Below are positions 24,380-32,435 of a stretch of DNA of 64,000 bases, piece after piece; position 1 is the first letter of the stretch, and every line of letters begins with the position of its first letter. The position numbers and the translations under genes are program-made. Below the pieces are notes generated by a model, which saw only the letters and a program-made list of their open reading frames with translations, ran no database searches and was not told the origin of the DNA. Source of the DNA: Chromatiales bacterium (GTDB taxonomy: Bacteria; Pseudomonadota; Gammaproteobacteria; Steroidobacterales; GCA-2729495); assembly GCA_020351875.1 (NCBI GenBank), contig CP070671.1:2064965-2128964 (forward strand), in the 5' to 3' direction.

Positions 24380-24850
24380 TTACCGGTAGCGCTTGTCCCG
24401 CACCGTGATGCCGACGTCATCGAGCCAGAGGCTGAATGCATTGCGCTGGTAGCCGTGGTTCGTGTAACAGACCCGGTCACCGTGCCAGTGGCGGCGCGCA
24501 GCCCGGGAGTTCTGGCGCCGGTGGGCGCGCCAGTGCTTGCGGGCCCGCTTGTGCTGGCGCCAGTGCCGGCGGGCATGCTTGTTTCCACGCCATTGCTTGC
24601 CGCGGCGCCAGTGGCGATCGCGATAGCGCCGGCCGTCGCGGTAATGACCGTGGCGGTCATTGCGGTGCATGTCGCGTCGCTCAGCCCGGCGGTTCGAACG
24701 GAATTTGCTACCGTCGTGCTGCCGCGTCGCATGGCTGTGTCGATCGCCGTCACGATGGCCGCGACCGCGGTGGTCATCGGCGCTGGCGGCAGCCGAAAGG
24801 CTTAGAGCGAGGGCCGCTGCCAGTACCAGTGTGAGTTTTCTGTGTTTCAT
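24380..24850 (-). CDS. exported His/Arg-rich protein
   Basis: 156 residues from ATG 24850. Signal peptide (ending AAASADD), then a strongly basic region of about 95 residues rich in R, H, D and W (RGRGHRDGDRHSH, DRHWRRGKQWRG, ARRHWRQHKRARKHW). A short ordered C-terminus (CYTNHGYQRNAFSLWLDDVG) follows. The His density suggests metal binding, and the Trp/Arg pattern suggests an envelope or nucleic-acid contact; neither is proven. No family recognised. Confidence 0.65.
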   Translation of the reverse strand: MKHRKLTLVLAAALALSLSAAASADDHRGRGHRDGDRHSHATRQHDGSKFRSNRRAERRDMHRNDRHGHYRDGRRYRDRHWRRGKQWRGNKHARRHWRQHKRARKHWRAHRRQNSRAARRHWHGDRVCYTNHGYQRNAFSLWLDDVGITVRDKRYR

Positions 24851-24959
24851 CACATTGCTCCTTCACTTTCGCGAGCCGAAGTCCGGCCCTGGCACACAAG
24901 CTAGATCGGAGTTGCTGAATCCCCCCTGAACTGGAGGGCGCTGGATAGAACCACGTCCC

Positions 24960-25013
24960 AGAAAAGGTGCTGGGTTTATCTCCTTTGCACAAAATGAACC
25001 CGGCACCTTTTCT
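24960..25013. repeat. AAAAGGTGC inverted repeat
   Basis: AGAAAAGGTGCTGGGTTTAT (24960-24979) pairs with ATGAACCCGGCACCTTTTCT (24994-25013) with two mismatches and a 14-base loop. A half copy (GGAAAAGGTGCCTGGTTTAT) occurs near 43572-43591. Confidence 0.8.
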
Positions 25014-25097
25014 GCGCGGCTGGCAGAGGTACACTGGTATGAAGCCACAGGCATCGGCCGCCGGGAATACAAGGTCAAGTATTTTTTGGACTAGGCG

Positions 25098-25319
25098 ATG
25101 AAACACCCGAAATTCGTTATCTGCATTGATAACGCCGAGTATCCGGCGTCGCTGGAGAGGCGAAAGATCTACCGGGTTGTGGCCGATCCGGAGGCGCTGT
25201 CGCTGGGCCAATTTCGCGTGATCGACGAGTCTGGAGAAGACTACCTCTATCCCGCGTCATGCTTCGTCGACGTCGATCTGCCGGACGAGACCGAGGCTGC
25301 GGTTTTCAAAGCGGCGTAG
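25098..25319 (+). CDS. conserved small protein, function unknown
   Basis: 73 residues: MKHPKFVICIDNAEYPASLE, RRKIYRVVADPEA, FRVIDESGEDYLYPASCFV. It has a compact beta-rich pattern with no signal peptide or membrane segment. Looks like a conserved hypothetical family in proteobacteria; I cannot assign a role. Stand-alone gene. Confidence 0.7.
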   Translation: MKHPKFVICIDNAEYPASLERRKIYRVVADPEALSLGQFRVIDESGEDYLYPASCFVDVDLPDETEAAVFKAA

Positions 25320-25675
25320 AGCAGCCGCCTCAGCTATTGGCGAATTATCTGTTCGCCTAAGTCGTCGCCCCGCATCGGAAAAAGGGGTCAGACTCGCCTT
25401 GTTAGGACGGTGCGCGGAGCGCACCCTACGTTTGCGTCGCGGCACCCGTAGGGTGCACTACGTGCACGTTCTTTCCGCCCGTCCAACGACTGTGGCGGCT
25501 TATGTCCAAACTGCAGAACGCAGGTCACAGTTTGCGCCGCAGAGTCTCGCTGCCCTTGTTGTTCAGCTTTCGTTCATCAACGTCTCTCTATGCTGCACGC
25601 GTGAAAAGTCGTCGGATTACGCGCAGCACGCACGGCGCCGGCGACACAAACGCTCGATAAGGAGAGGAGAGAGCG
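25320..25675. other. 356-base non-coding region with a palindromic repeat
   Basis: No convincing gene. A GGGGTCAGAC motif (25384-25393) is followed by GTGCGCGGAGCGCACCCTACG (25410-25430, 21 bases) and CGTAGGGTGC (25447-25456). The ten-base arms GCACCCTACG / CGTAGGGTGC pair perfectly. This resembles the widespread GTAGGGTGCGC type of extragenic repeat. A ribosome-binding site (AAGGAGAGGAGAG) for the next gene ends the region. Confidence 0.6.
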
Positions 25676-26293
25676 ATGAACATTCGAAAAGCCAAAGCAA
25701 CAACCATTGCAACGATGCTGGTCGCAGGCCTGCCGGGCGTTGCCCTGAGCGGCGGCCATGATGGTGGCGACTTCATGATCGAAGCGCCGGTCACCCGCGT
25801 GGAACCGCTGGTGACCATCGTGGACGTGTCCACGCCCAAGGAAGTCTGCTGGAACGAACAGGTCCGGCATCACACGCGTGGCCACCGGTCGAATACGCCG
25901 GTGATCGTCGGCGGTGCCATCGGCGGCCTGGTCGGTGCGGCCCTTGGTGACGGTCGACGTTCCCGCCGCGGCCTGGCGGCTGTGGGTGCCCTGCTGGGTG
26001 CCGGTGCCGGCTACAAGCATTCGGTGCGCCACGCGCGGCCCGGACACACTTATGTCACCACCGAGCGCGTGTGCGAGATCGAGCAGGTCACGCACCAGGA
26101 AGAGCGCATCGACGGCTACCGCGTGACCTATGAGTACCGCGGCCGGACCTTCGTCACACATACGGCGACGGACCCGGGCGCGACGATCCCGGTCACGGTG
26201 AGCGTGCAGCCGGTCACCTATAATAATGACGGTTACCAGCCGGCCCGTTACCCGAGCCGCAAGCCCTATCGGAATCGTAATTACGAGACCTGA
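25676..26293 (+). CDS. glycine-zipper 2TM-domain exported protein
   Basis: 205 residues. Signal peptide (ending VALSGG), a Cys-containing block (KEVCWNEQV), a glycine-zipper pair NTPVIVGGAIGGLVGAALG and GLAAVGALLGAGAGY, then VCEIEQVTHQEERIDGYRVTYEYRGRTFVTHTATDPG. This matches the 17-kDa-antigen/YMGG-type envelope proteins. Probably peripheral or integral in the outer membrane. It precedes a PepSY-like gene and a two-component pair, which may respond to envelope state. Confidence 0.85.
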   Translation: MNIRKAKATTIATMLVAGLPGVALSGGHDGGDFMIEAPVTRVEPLVTIVDVSTPKEVCWNEQVRHHTRGHRSNTPVIVGGAIGGLVGAALGDGRRSRRGLAAVGALLGAGAGYKHSVRHARPGHTYVTTERVCEIEQVTHQEERIDGYRVTYEYRGRTFVTHTATDPGATIPVTVSVQPVTYNNDGYQPARYPSRKPYRNRNYET

Positions 26294-26295
26294 AG

Positions 26296-26583
26296 TTGAA
26301 GGAAAGACGAGTAATCGCTGCCCTGCTTGCCCTTGCCGCCGCCATGTCTGTTGTTGCAGCCCCGGCGTTCGGTGGAGATCACAAGCACCCCTCGCTGCGC
26401 ATGCAGCTGGCCCAGTCGGAGATTTCCTCCGACCAGGCCGCAGCCATCGCCCGCCGGGCAACTGGTGGCCGGGTGCTGAAGGTGAAGCGCAAGGGCGGCG
26501 TGTACCACGTCAGGGTTTTGCTCGACGGTGACCGCGTGCGCAAGGTGCATGTAGATGCCCGCACCGGTCGCGTGCAGAACTGA
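26296..26583 (+). CDS. small exported PepSY-like protein
   Basis: 95 residues with a TTG start two bases after the glycine-zipper stop. Signal peptide (LLALAAAMSVVAAPAFGG), then SSDQAAAIARRATGGRVLKVKRKGGVYHVRVLLDGDRVRKVHVDARTG, a single PepSY domain. PepSY genes often sit beside PhoPQ-type systems, as here. The TTG start is unusual, but it is the only one that gives a full signal peptide. Confidence 0.78.
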   Translation: MKERRVIAALLALAAAMSVVAAPAFGGDHKHPSLRMQLAQSEISSDQAAAIARRATGGRVLKVKRKGGVYHVRVLLDGDRVRKVHVDARTGRVQN

Positions 26584-26605
26584 GCCGGGAACGGAGGCCA
26601 AAGAT

Positions 26606-27289
26606 ATGCGAGTGCTGGTAATTGAAGACGAAGGTGCGCTGCGCGAGCAGCTGGTGCAGTCACTGCGCCAGGCCGGTTACGCAGTGGATGCGACCGACCG
26701 CGGTGAAGAAGGCGCGTACATGGGCCGCGAATACCCGGTGGACGTCGCGGTGCTGGACCTGGGCCTGCCGGACATCGACGGGCTGGAGGTGCTGAACCGC
26801 TGGCGCGATGCCGGCTTCGACTTCCCCGTGCTGGTGCTGACCGCGCGCGGCCGCTGGGACGAAAAAGTCGAAGGGCTGGAAAACGGTGCCGATGACTACC
26901 TGGCCAAGCCCTTCCATATGGAAGAGGTGCTGGCGCGGCTGCGCGCACTGGTGCGCCGGTCCAGCGGCTGGGCGACCCGCGTGCTGATGGCCGGGCCCAT
27001 TACGCTCGACACCGGCACGCACCAGGTGCGCGTGGGCGAACGCGAACTCGAGCTCACGGCTTACGAATACCGCCTGCTGGAATACCTGATGCTGCATGCG
27101 GGCGAGGTGATCTCCAAGACCACGCTGGCGGAACACCTGTACGACGAAGAAACCGACCGCGACAGCAACGTGGTGGAAGTGCTGGTGGGTCGCCTGCGGC
27201 GCAAGCTGGACCCCGACAGCGACTTTGCCCCCATTGAAACGCTCCGCGGGCGCGGCTACCGGCTGCGCGCGGCCACCACCGACGCGTGA
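26606..27289 (+). CDS. OmpR/PhoP-family response regulator
   Basis: 227 residues from ATG 26606 (GGAGG upstream). Receiver domain with acidic pair E7/D8, phospho-acceptor D51 in AVLDLGLPD, and Lys in LAKPF; then a winged-helix DNA-binding domain (LTAYEYRLLEYLMLHAGEVISKTTLAEHLYD, NVVEVLVGRLRRKL, ETLRGRGYRL). Closest in style to PhoP. It lies 22 bases after the PepSY gene and 33 before its kinase. Confidence 0.93.
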   Translation: MRVLVIEDEGALREQLVQSLRQAGYAVDATDRGEEGAYMGREYPVDVAVLDLGLPDIDGLEVLNRWRDAGFDFPVLVLTARGRWDEKVEGLENGADDYLAKPFHMEEVLARLRALVRRSSGWATRVLMAGPITLDTGTHQVRVGERELELTAYEYRLLEYLMLHAGEVISKTTLAEHLYDEETDRDSNVVEVLVGRLRRKLDPDSDFAPIETLRGRGYRLRAATTDA

Positions 27290-27322
27290 CGACCCGGCGC
27301 ACTGTGGGGGGGTGAGTGCGCA

Positions 27323-28696
27323 ATGACCGACGTTGAAGGCAAACGGCCCGGCTGGTCGCTGCGGCTGCGGGTGCTGCTGGCCGGTGCGGTGGTCGTGGCG
27401 TTATTCGCCGGACTGACGGGGCTCGCTGCCGAGCGCGCGTTTCGCGCCAGCGTGGAAGAAATGGGCCGCGCCCGCCTGCAGTCACGCATCTACATGCTGA
27501 TGGGTGCGGTGAACGTGGATGAAGCGGGCGCGCCGACCGTGCCGGTGGCGCTGCCGGAACCGCGGCTGTCCATCCCCGGGTCGGGCTCGTATGCGGCCAT
27601 CGCGGCGGTGGGCGGCGAGTTGCTGTGGCAATCCGACTCCAGCCTGGGTGTGCAGGTGCAATACGGCGTGGAGCACAGCTCTGACGATGCCGGTTTGAGC
27701 CCGGTCATGCCCGACGACAGAGATCCGCTGCAGACCATCGCCTACCCCGTGTTCTGGGAACTGGACAACGGCGAGGAACAGATCTTCATTTTCCAGGCGG
27801 CGGAAAGCCGCGCGGCCATGGAAGCGGAAGTGGCCGCGTTTCGCGAAATCCTGTGGCGCTGGCTCGGCGGTGGTGCGATTGCCCTGCTCGTGATGCAGGC
27901 CGGCGTGCTGATCTGGAGCCTGTCACCGGTGCAGCGGGTGGCCCGGGAGGTCGGCGAAATCGAAACCGGTAATCGCGGCGCGCTCGGTTCCGACTACCCC
28001 CGCGAGTTGCGGCGCCTGACCGATGGTCTCAATGCACTGATCGGCGGCCGGGAAGCGCGCCTGCGCCGCTACCGCAACACGCTGAGCGACCTCGCGCACA
28101 GTTTGAAAACACCGCTGGCCGTGTTGCGCGCCACGCAGGGTGACGAGAAGGGCGCTGCGTCGACAGAAGTGAACGAACAGCTCGACCGCATGCAGCAGAC
28201 CATCGACTACCACGTGCAGCGCGCGGCGATGTCCGGCCATTCGCCGTTGGCGGCACCGGTGCCGGTGCGGCCGGCGGCGGAGCGCCTGATCAACTCGCTG
28301 CAGAAGATTTACCACGACAAGGGACTCACCATCGACTGCGATATCCCCGAGTCCATTGTGTTTGCCGGCGATCTGGGGGATCTCGCAGAACTGCTCGGCA
28401 ACCTCGGCGACAACGCCTGCAAGTGGGCCCGCGCGCGCGTGCGTTTCCAGGCGGCCAACGAACCGGGCCCGGGCGAGCGGCGGCGCCTGCACCTCAGCGT
28501 GGAAGACGACGGCCCGGGCATCCCAGACGACCTGCGCGAAGCGGTGCTCCAGCGCGGCATGCGCGCGGACTCCCGGGTACCCGGCACGGGCATTGGCCTG
28601 GCGGTGGTGCGCGAAACGGTGGAAGAAATCTACGGCGGCAGCGTGCAGATCGACGTCGGTGATCTCGGTGGCACCCGCGTGCGGCTGATTTGCTAG
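27323..28696 (+). CDS. PhoQ-like sensor histidine kinase
   Basis: 457 residues. Two membrane helices (about 15-37 and 178-198) flank a periplasmic sensor of about 140 residues. A HAMP-like stretch follows, then the H-box LSDLAHSLKTPLAVLR with the phosphorylated His, the N-box LGNLGDNACKWA, and G-boxes VEDDGPGIPDD and GTGIGLAVV. It should phosphorylate the adjacent regulator. The stop codon's last base is the first base of a palindromic repeat, which may also end transcription. Confidence 0.92.
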   Translation: MTDVEGKRPGWSLRLRVLLAGAVVVALFAGLTGLAAERAFRASVEEMGRARLQSRIYMLMGAVNVDEAGAPTVPVALPEPRLSIPGSGSYAAIAAVGGELLWQSDSSLGVQVQYGVEHSSDDAGLSPVMPDDRDPLQTIAYPVFWELDNGEEQIFIFQAAESRAAMEAEVAAFREILWRWLGGGAIALLVMQAGVLIWSLSPVQRVAREVGEIETGNRGALGSDYPRELRRLTDGLNALIGGREARLRRYRNTLSDLAHSLKTPLAVLRATQGDEKGAASTEVNEQLDRMQQTIDYHVQRAAMSGHSPLAAPVPVRPAAERLINSLQKIYHDKGLTIDCDIPESIVFAGDLGDLAELLGNLGDNACKWARARVRFQAANEPGPGERRRLHLSVEDDGPGIPDDLREAVLQRGMRADSRVPGTGIGLAVVRETVEEIYGGSVQIDVGDLGGTRVRLIC

Positions 28697-28769
28697 GTGC
28701 CCGTCATAGCGTTGTCGCTTACCGTGCGGCCGGCGATTTGCAATAAGCTATAACGCTATGGCCGGTGCC
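28696..28769. repeat. 74-base palindromic element, copy A
   Basis: GGTGCCCGTCATAGCGTT at the left, AACGCTATGGCCGGTGCC at the right; the inner nine bases (CATAGCGTT / AACGCTATG) pair perfectly. It aligns over its whole length with the copy at 30969-31042. Its right arm supplies the start codon and first codons of the VOC gene. Confidence 0.75.
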
Positions 28770-29159
28770 AGTCACATTTTTCATCTTGCCGTTCCGTGCC
28801 GTGATCTGAGCGAGGCACAGCAATTCTATGTCGACGGACTCGGTGCCCGGTTGGCGCGCCAGTACGATGACCGGATCACACTGGAGTTCTTTGGTGATCA
28901 ACTGGTCTGCCACCTGGCGCCAGGAAAGATCGACCCGGCACCCGAGATTTATCCCCGGCACTTCGGGGTTACCTTTCGGGAGCGACGGGACTTCGAGCAG
29001 GTCCTGGCACGGGTCAGAGAACAAGAGCTAACCTTTTTTAAAGAGCCGTTCACGCGTTTCGAAGGTCTGCAGGAAGAGCATACGACCTTCTTTCTCAAAG
29101 ACCCGTCCAACAACATTATCGAGTTCAAGCACTATCACGATGCGCGCATGATCTATTGA
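28758..29159 (+). CDS. VOC-superfamily (glyoxalase-fold) protein
   Basis: 133 residues with two beta-alpha-beta-beta-beta modules. Likely metal ligands are the His in SHIFHLAVPC, the His of PRHFGVTF, and the Glu of NNIIEFKHY. It resembles single-domain VOC dioxygenase/lyase-like proteins with a DPSNNIIEFK ending. The MAGA N-terminus comes from the palindromic repeat, so the ancestral start was probably altered. Its end overlaps the remnant gene on the other strand by seven bases. Confidence 0.85.
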   Translation: MAGASHIFHLAVPCRDLSEAQQFYVDGLGARLARQYDDRITLEFFGDQLVCHLAPGKIDPAPEIYPRHFGVTFRERRDFEQVLARVREQELTFFKEPFTRFEGLQEEHTTFFLKDPSNNIIEFKHYHDARMIY

Positions 29160-29550
29160 CGGATCAGTAGCCGGCGAGAAAAGTGCACGACGCGAAAGAG
29201 ATGCGGCAAGGGGTCCGACCAGCGCCCGTTGAAGACCGTGTCGCGCCTGGCGAGGGCCAGGGGATCAAAGAACCGCAGCAATGCGCTCAGCTTGTTCGCC
29301 TCGTATCTCCAGATGCTTTGCAGCTCGTCGGGGATGGCGTTGCGCAGCGTGACGCCAGGCCGATAGTCGAAGCTCGGCTCGACATCGCCATCCCTCACCA
29401 TGGCCACGGTCTGCGCCGCAGCCAACGCCGCAACCCGTGCGGATCATGGTCCATGGACGCAATGAAGAGTTCATTGGCCGGCCCGAGCGAATGGCTCATT
29501 GCGAGGACGCTTCGGAAGTAGGTTCCGTCGTCAGGTATCAGTATTCGCAC
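29153..29550 (-). pseudogene. degraded gene, probably ATP-grasp type
   Basis: Two disconnected minus-strand pieces. From GTG 29550: VRILIPDDGTYFRSVLAMSH, then LGPANELFIASMDHD, a Rossmann-like N-terminus, stopping at 29395. In another frame, 29425-29153: FDYRPGVTLRNAIPDELQSI, LSALLRFFDPLALARRDTVF, NGRWSDPLPHLF, resembling the C-terminus of ATP-grasp proteins. The catalytic middle is missing. It lies beside a CapK/PaaK-like ligase, a common partner in polysaccharide gene sets. The family call is tentative. Confidence 0.45.
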
Positions 29551-29583
29551 GTGTCAGTTCAAGCCGAACGGTCCTGCTGGTGG

Positions 29584-30867
29584 TTATGCCTCTGCGCCCG
29601 GGGAGCACTGGGTGGTAATGAAACGGCGTTTTTCTGTTGGGGACACGTTGAAGCTCTCAACGCGCTCGAACTGGAGTTCCGTGTCGCCGGGGAAGAGACG
29701 CTGGCATTCTTCCCGGATACGTGCGCCGGTTGGCCCGCTGTCGGTACCCGCCAGCAGCTGGTACCGAACTTCAATCTGCAGCGGCGAGACCTGGCGCACC
29801 TCGTACCGCCGCATGCCTTTGATCGCATCCAGCTTGTTCATCACCATGTAGGGGCTCAATCGAGTGCCGTCCGGAAACTGCAGGTAGTCGATCGCCCGGC
29901 CCTGCACGCGCTCAATTGCCCCAAATCCGATCCGGCACGCAGGCCTGTCTGCCGGCACGCGCACCACATCGCCCACCCGGTAGCGAATGAACGGCATGAA
30001 ATAGGAATGCAGTGCAGTGATGACGACCTCGCCGTCCTCGCCCGGTCTCGCGGGGCGGTCTCCACACATCACCTCAACGATGACGGCGTCGTCGCAGGTG
30101 TGGTAGGCGCCACAGCCAAGGCATTGCCACGCAATCAGGTTGCATTCGGTGGCGCCATAGAGATCGATCACCGGGCTGCCGCAGGTTCGCTCGAGCCTTG
30201 CGCGCGTGCCGGGTGACAAGTGCTCAGCGCCGGTGAAGACCCTGCGAAGGGGCAAAGCCGCAAGCCGCTCCGAATAGTCGTCGAGCAATAGTTCAAGCGT
30301 GGTCGGTGGCCCCTTCAGGACAGTCGGGTGGCAACGCTCGATCTCTTCGATCATTTTCAACGGCTCGACTTCAAGCGGTATACCGGAGAGTCGAAACAAG
30401 CCCAGGCGATGCGGCAGGAATTGCTTCGGCGTGGCACCCAGGATCAGCCGGCGATCCCATGGCCGCAGGCCACTCAGTATCAGCGCCCGCAAGCGACGGC
30501 CAAACAGGAAGCGCTCTTCGGCGTGGCGTCGACAAATGCGCATGGCCTCGCCCGTCGATCCGGAGGTCTCGTGGACCACGAAGTCCTCTTTGCCGGCATC
30601 GGCGGCCAGTCGATCAGCAATGGCGGTGCCCTGCAGGTCGCTCTTGGTGGTGATCGGCAGCCTGGCAAGATCGTCGAGTGTGCGAATGTCCGCCGGTGTC
30701 ACTTCCGCGTCGCCGAAAGCCTTGCGGTAGTAGGCAACCTCGCGGTAGGCGTGGGCGACAAGGCGCCGCAAAGACTGTGCCTGGAACCGGCGAATCTGCG
30801 CTGGCGACGAAAAGGCTCGTGGCCAACACGACAGGTATCTTTCGAAGACGCTCGGATAGTGCTTCAC
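29584..30867 (-). CDS. CapK/PaaK-like adenylate-forming enzyme
   Basis: About 427 residues from GTG 30867 (TTG 30882 is an alternative). Adenylating-enzyme features: SGSTGEAMRICR (phosphate-binding loop), LKGPPTTLELLL, FTGAEHLS, DLYGATECNLIAWQC, and YRVGDVVRV. The Cys cluster CLGCGAYHTC after the A5 motif recalls zinc-binding loops of PaaK/CapK proteins. It activates a carboxylate with ATP; in CapK contexts this serves polysaccharide assembly. Its neighbour is decayed, so the pathway may be gone. Confidence 0.82.
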   Translation of the reverse strand: MKHYPSVFERYLSCWPRAFSSPAQIRRFQAQSLRRLVAHAYREVAYYRKAFGDAEVTPADIRTLDDLARLPITTKSDLQGTAIADRLAADAGKEDFVVHETSGSTGEAMRICRRHAEERFLFGRRLRALILSGLRPWDRRLILGATPKQFLPHRLGLFRLSGIPLEVEPLKMIEEIERCHPTVLKGPPTTLELLLDDYSERLAALPLRRVFTGAEHLSPGTRARLERTCGSPVIDLYGATECNLIAWQCLGCGAYHTCDDAVIVEVMCGDRPARPGEDGEVVITALHSYFMPFIRYRVGDVVRVPADRPACRIGFGAIERVQGRAIDYLQFPDGTRLSPYMVMNKLDAIKGMRRYEVRQVSPLQIEVRYQLLAGTDSGPTGARIREECQRLFPGDTELQFERVESFNVSPTEKRRFITTQCSPGAEA

Positions 30868-30968
30868 CGGCCCAGCCGTCAATTCACACGAATCGGGGGA
30901 CAGTGTACCTATTTGCGATTATCCACCGCCGATGCCTCCGCCAGCCTGCTGCGACGTGAGGGACGTAT

Positions 30969-31042
30969 GGTGCCGGTCATAGCTTTATAGCTTTTGGTGC
31001 GACTGACGATCCGGAATAGGCTATAAAGCTATGACCGGCACC
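30969..31042. repeat. 74-base palindromic element, copy B
   Basis: A perfect 23-base inverted repeat: left arm 30969-30991 (GGTGCCGGTCATAGCTTTAT then AGC), right arm 31020-31042, 28-base loop. Same length and order as the copy at 28696-28769. It lies 21 bases before the nitroreductase start. Confidence 0.88.
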
Positions 31043-31063
31043 AGAAGCAGAAGAGGCTGAGCC

Positions 31064-31738
31064 GTGACTGATTACCCGACGATAGCGCTGCCGGCGATGC
31101 CGGATTACTCGCCCGAGGAAATGCGCGAACGCCTGGCGAGTTTCTATAACGAGGCGAAGCGGAGACGCACGGTGCGGGACTATGTCGATACGCCGGTGCC
31201 GCGCGATGCGATCGAGACGGCGATTCTCGCGGCGGGCACAGCGCCGAGCGGCGCCAACCTGCAGCCCTGGCATTTCGTCGTGGTGAGCGACGCCGACACC
31301 AAGCATCAGATTCGCGTGGCCGCGGAAGCGGAGGAGCGGGAGTTCTACGAGCATCGCGCCAGCGCGGAGTGGCTGGAGGCGCTGGCACCTCTGGGTACGG
31401 ACTCGAACAAGCCCTTCCTTGATGTCGCGCCCTACCTGATCGCGATCTTCCTGAAGAAATACGATCTGCTGCCCGACGGGCGCAAGGTGAAGCACTACTA
31501 CCCGGTGGAGTCCACCGGCATTGCGACCGGCTTGCTAATCACGGCACTGAATCACGCCGGGCTGGCCACGCTGACACACACGCCCAGCCCGATGAAATTC
31601 CTCAACGAAATTCTCGACCGGCCAGCGCACGAGCGCCCGTTCCTGCTGCTGGTGGTAGGTCATGCCGCGCCGGATGCCCGGGTCCCCGACATCTACCGCA
31701 AGCCGCTCGAGGAGATCGCAACCTTCGTCGGCAACTGA
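31064..31738 (+). CDS. nitroreductase-family flavoprotein
   Basis: 224 residues, GTG start. FMN-binding pattern RRRTVRDY near residue 35, [19 protein letters not shown], and [26 protein letters not shown]. The layout recalls the iodotyrosine-deiodinase/BluB-like branch of nitroreductases. Cytoplasmic, using reduced FMN; substrate unknown. Single gene, preceded by the palindromic element. Confidence 0.88.
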   Translation: MTDYPTIALPAMPDYSPEEMRERLASFYNEAKRRRTVRDYVDTPVPRDAIETAILAAGTAPSGANLQPWHFVVVSDADTKHQIRVAAEAEEREFYEHRASAEWLEALAPLGTDSNKPFLDVAPYLIAIFLKKYDLLPDGRKVKHYYPVESTGIATGLLITALNHAGLATLTHTPSPMKFLNEILDRPAHERPFLLLVVGHAAPDARVPDIYRKPLEEIATFVGN

Positions 31739-31821
31739 CGTTGGATGCAACACAAGAATCTCGGTAGTCACCCCGCTTTGGGCTCCCCGTAAGATAGGTC
31801 AGCCGGTGCTAGACTTCGCCT

Positions 31822-32058
31822 ATGGCCAAGAAAGCAGAAGACATCTACCGGGAAGCGCTGACCCTCAGCCAGGATGAGAGGGCAGAATTGATTCGCCTGC
31901 TAATCAGGCAAACCGATAGTGACTTTGTTAGTCCTGACATTGAACAGGCGTGGATTGAGGAGGCGGAACGCCGTCACCGTGCAGTTCTGGATGGTACCGA
32001 GCAGCTGGTGCCAAGCGAACAGGTCATGCGTGAGCTTCGCGAAATCGTCTCGAAGTGA
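31822..32058 (+). CDS. addiction-module antitoxin (PF09720-type), second copy
   Basis: 78 residues, MAKKAEDIYREALTLSQDERAELI, SPDIEQAWIEEAERRH, then VPSEQVMRELREIV. It is the same family and length as the antitoxin at 21991. It overlaps the toxin gene by four bases (GTGA). Intact, although its toxin is interrupted. Confidence 0.9.
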   Translation: MAKKAEDIYREALTLSQDERAELIRLLIRQTDSDFVSPDIEQAWIEEAERRHRAVLDGTEQLVPSEQVMRELREIVSK

Positions 32059-32393
32059 AAACTGCGTTCACGCCGCGGGCGCGCCGGGAAGTTTCTGATA
32101 TCGCCGCGTTCTATGCGCAGGAAGACCGGCGGCTCGGAGTTGCATTCATCGAAGCGTTCGAAAGGGTGTTGACTCTCTTGGTCGATAACCCGCAACTTGG
32201 GCGTGTTGTAAGTTCTGATTTTCGGCGGGTCGTGGTCTCCGGGTTTCCCTATAACGTCTATTACATAGTGGACGGGCAGCGCGAGATCATCGAGGTCAGC
32301 GCGGTGTGACATCAGCGGCGTCGCCCAGACTATTGGCGGCGTCGCGTCGAGGACTCGGGGGCTGGCTATGAGGTCTTGCCTTCGGCCGCGTGA
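32055..32393 (+). pseudogene. ParE-type toxin interrupted by in-frame TGA
   Basis: GTG 32055 opens 84 residues (TPRARREVSDIAAFYAQEDR, LLVDNPQLGRVV, VSGFPYNVYYIVD, EIIEVSAV), then TGA at 32307-32309. The same frame continues without a gap as HQRRRPDYWRRRVEDSG and on to TGA 32391-32393. The lost tail is the family's conserved HQRR.P..W..R segment, matching VDQRRRPDAWRTRV in the first toxin. One substitution explains it. The shortened product is probably inactive or weak. Confidence 0.8.
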
Positions 32394-32402
32394 TTTGGCA
32401 TT

Positions 32403-32421
32403 GGTGCCTGGTCCCGGCACC
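32403..32421. repeat. GGTGCC/GGCACC small inverted repeat
   Basis: GGTGCC (32403-32408) and GGCACC (32416-32421) with a seven-base centre, 14 bases before the next start codon. It shares its termini with the 74-base elements. Confidence 0.45.
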
Positions 32422-32435
32422 ATTTTCTTCTACTC

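Noticed and set aside
24367-24805. Plus-strand Ala/Val-rich open frames opposite the His/Arg-rich gene
   Set aside because: They are antisense to a gene with a clear signal peptide and start; composition is a by-product of the Arg/His codons.
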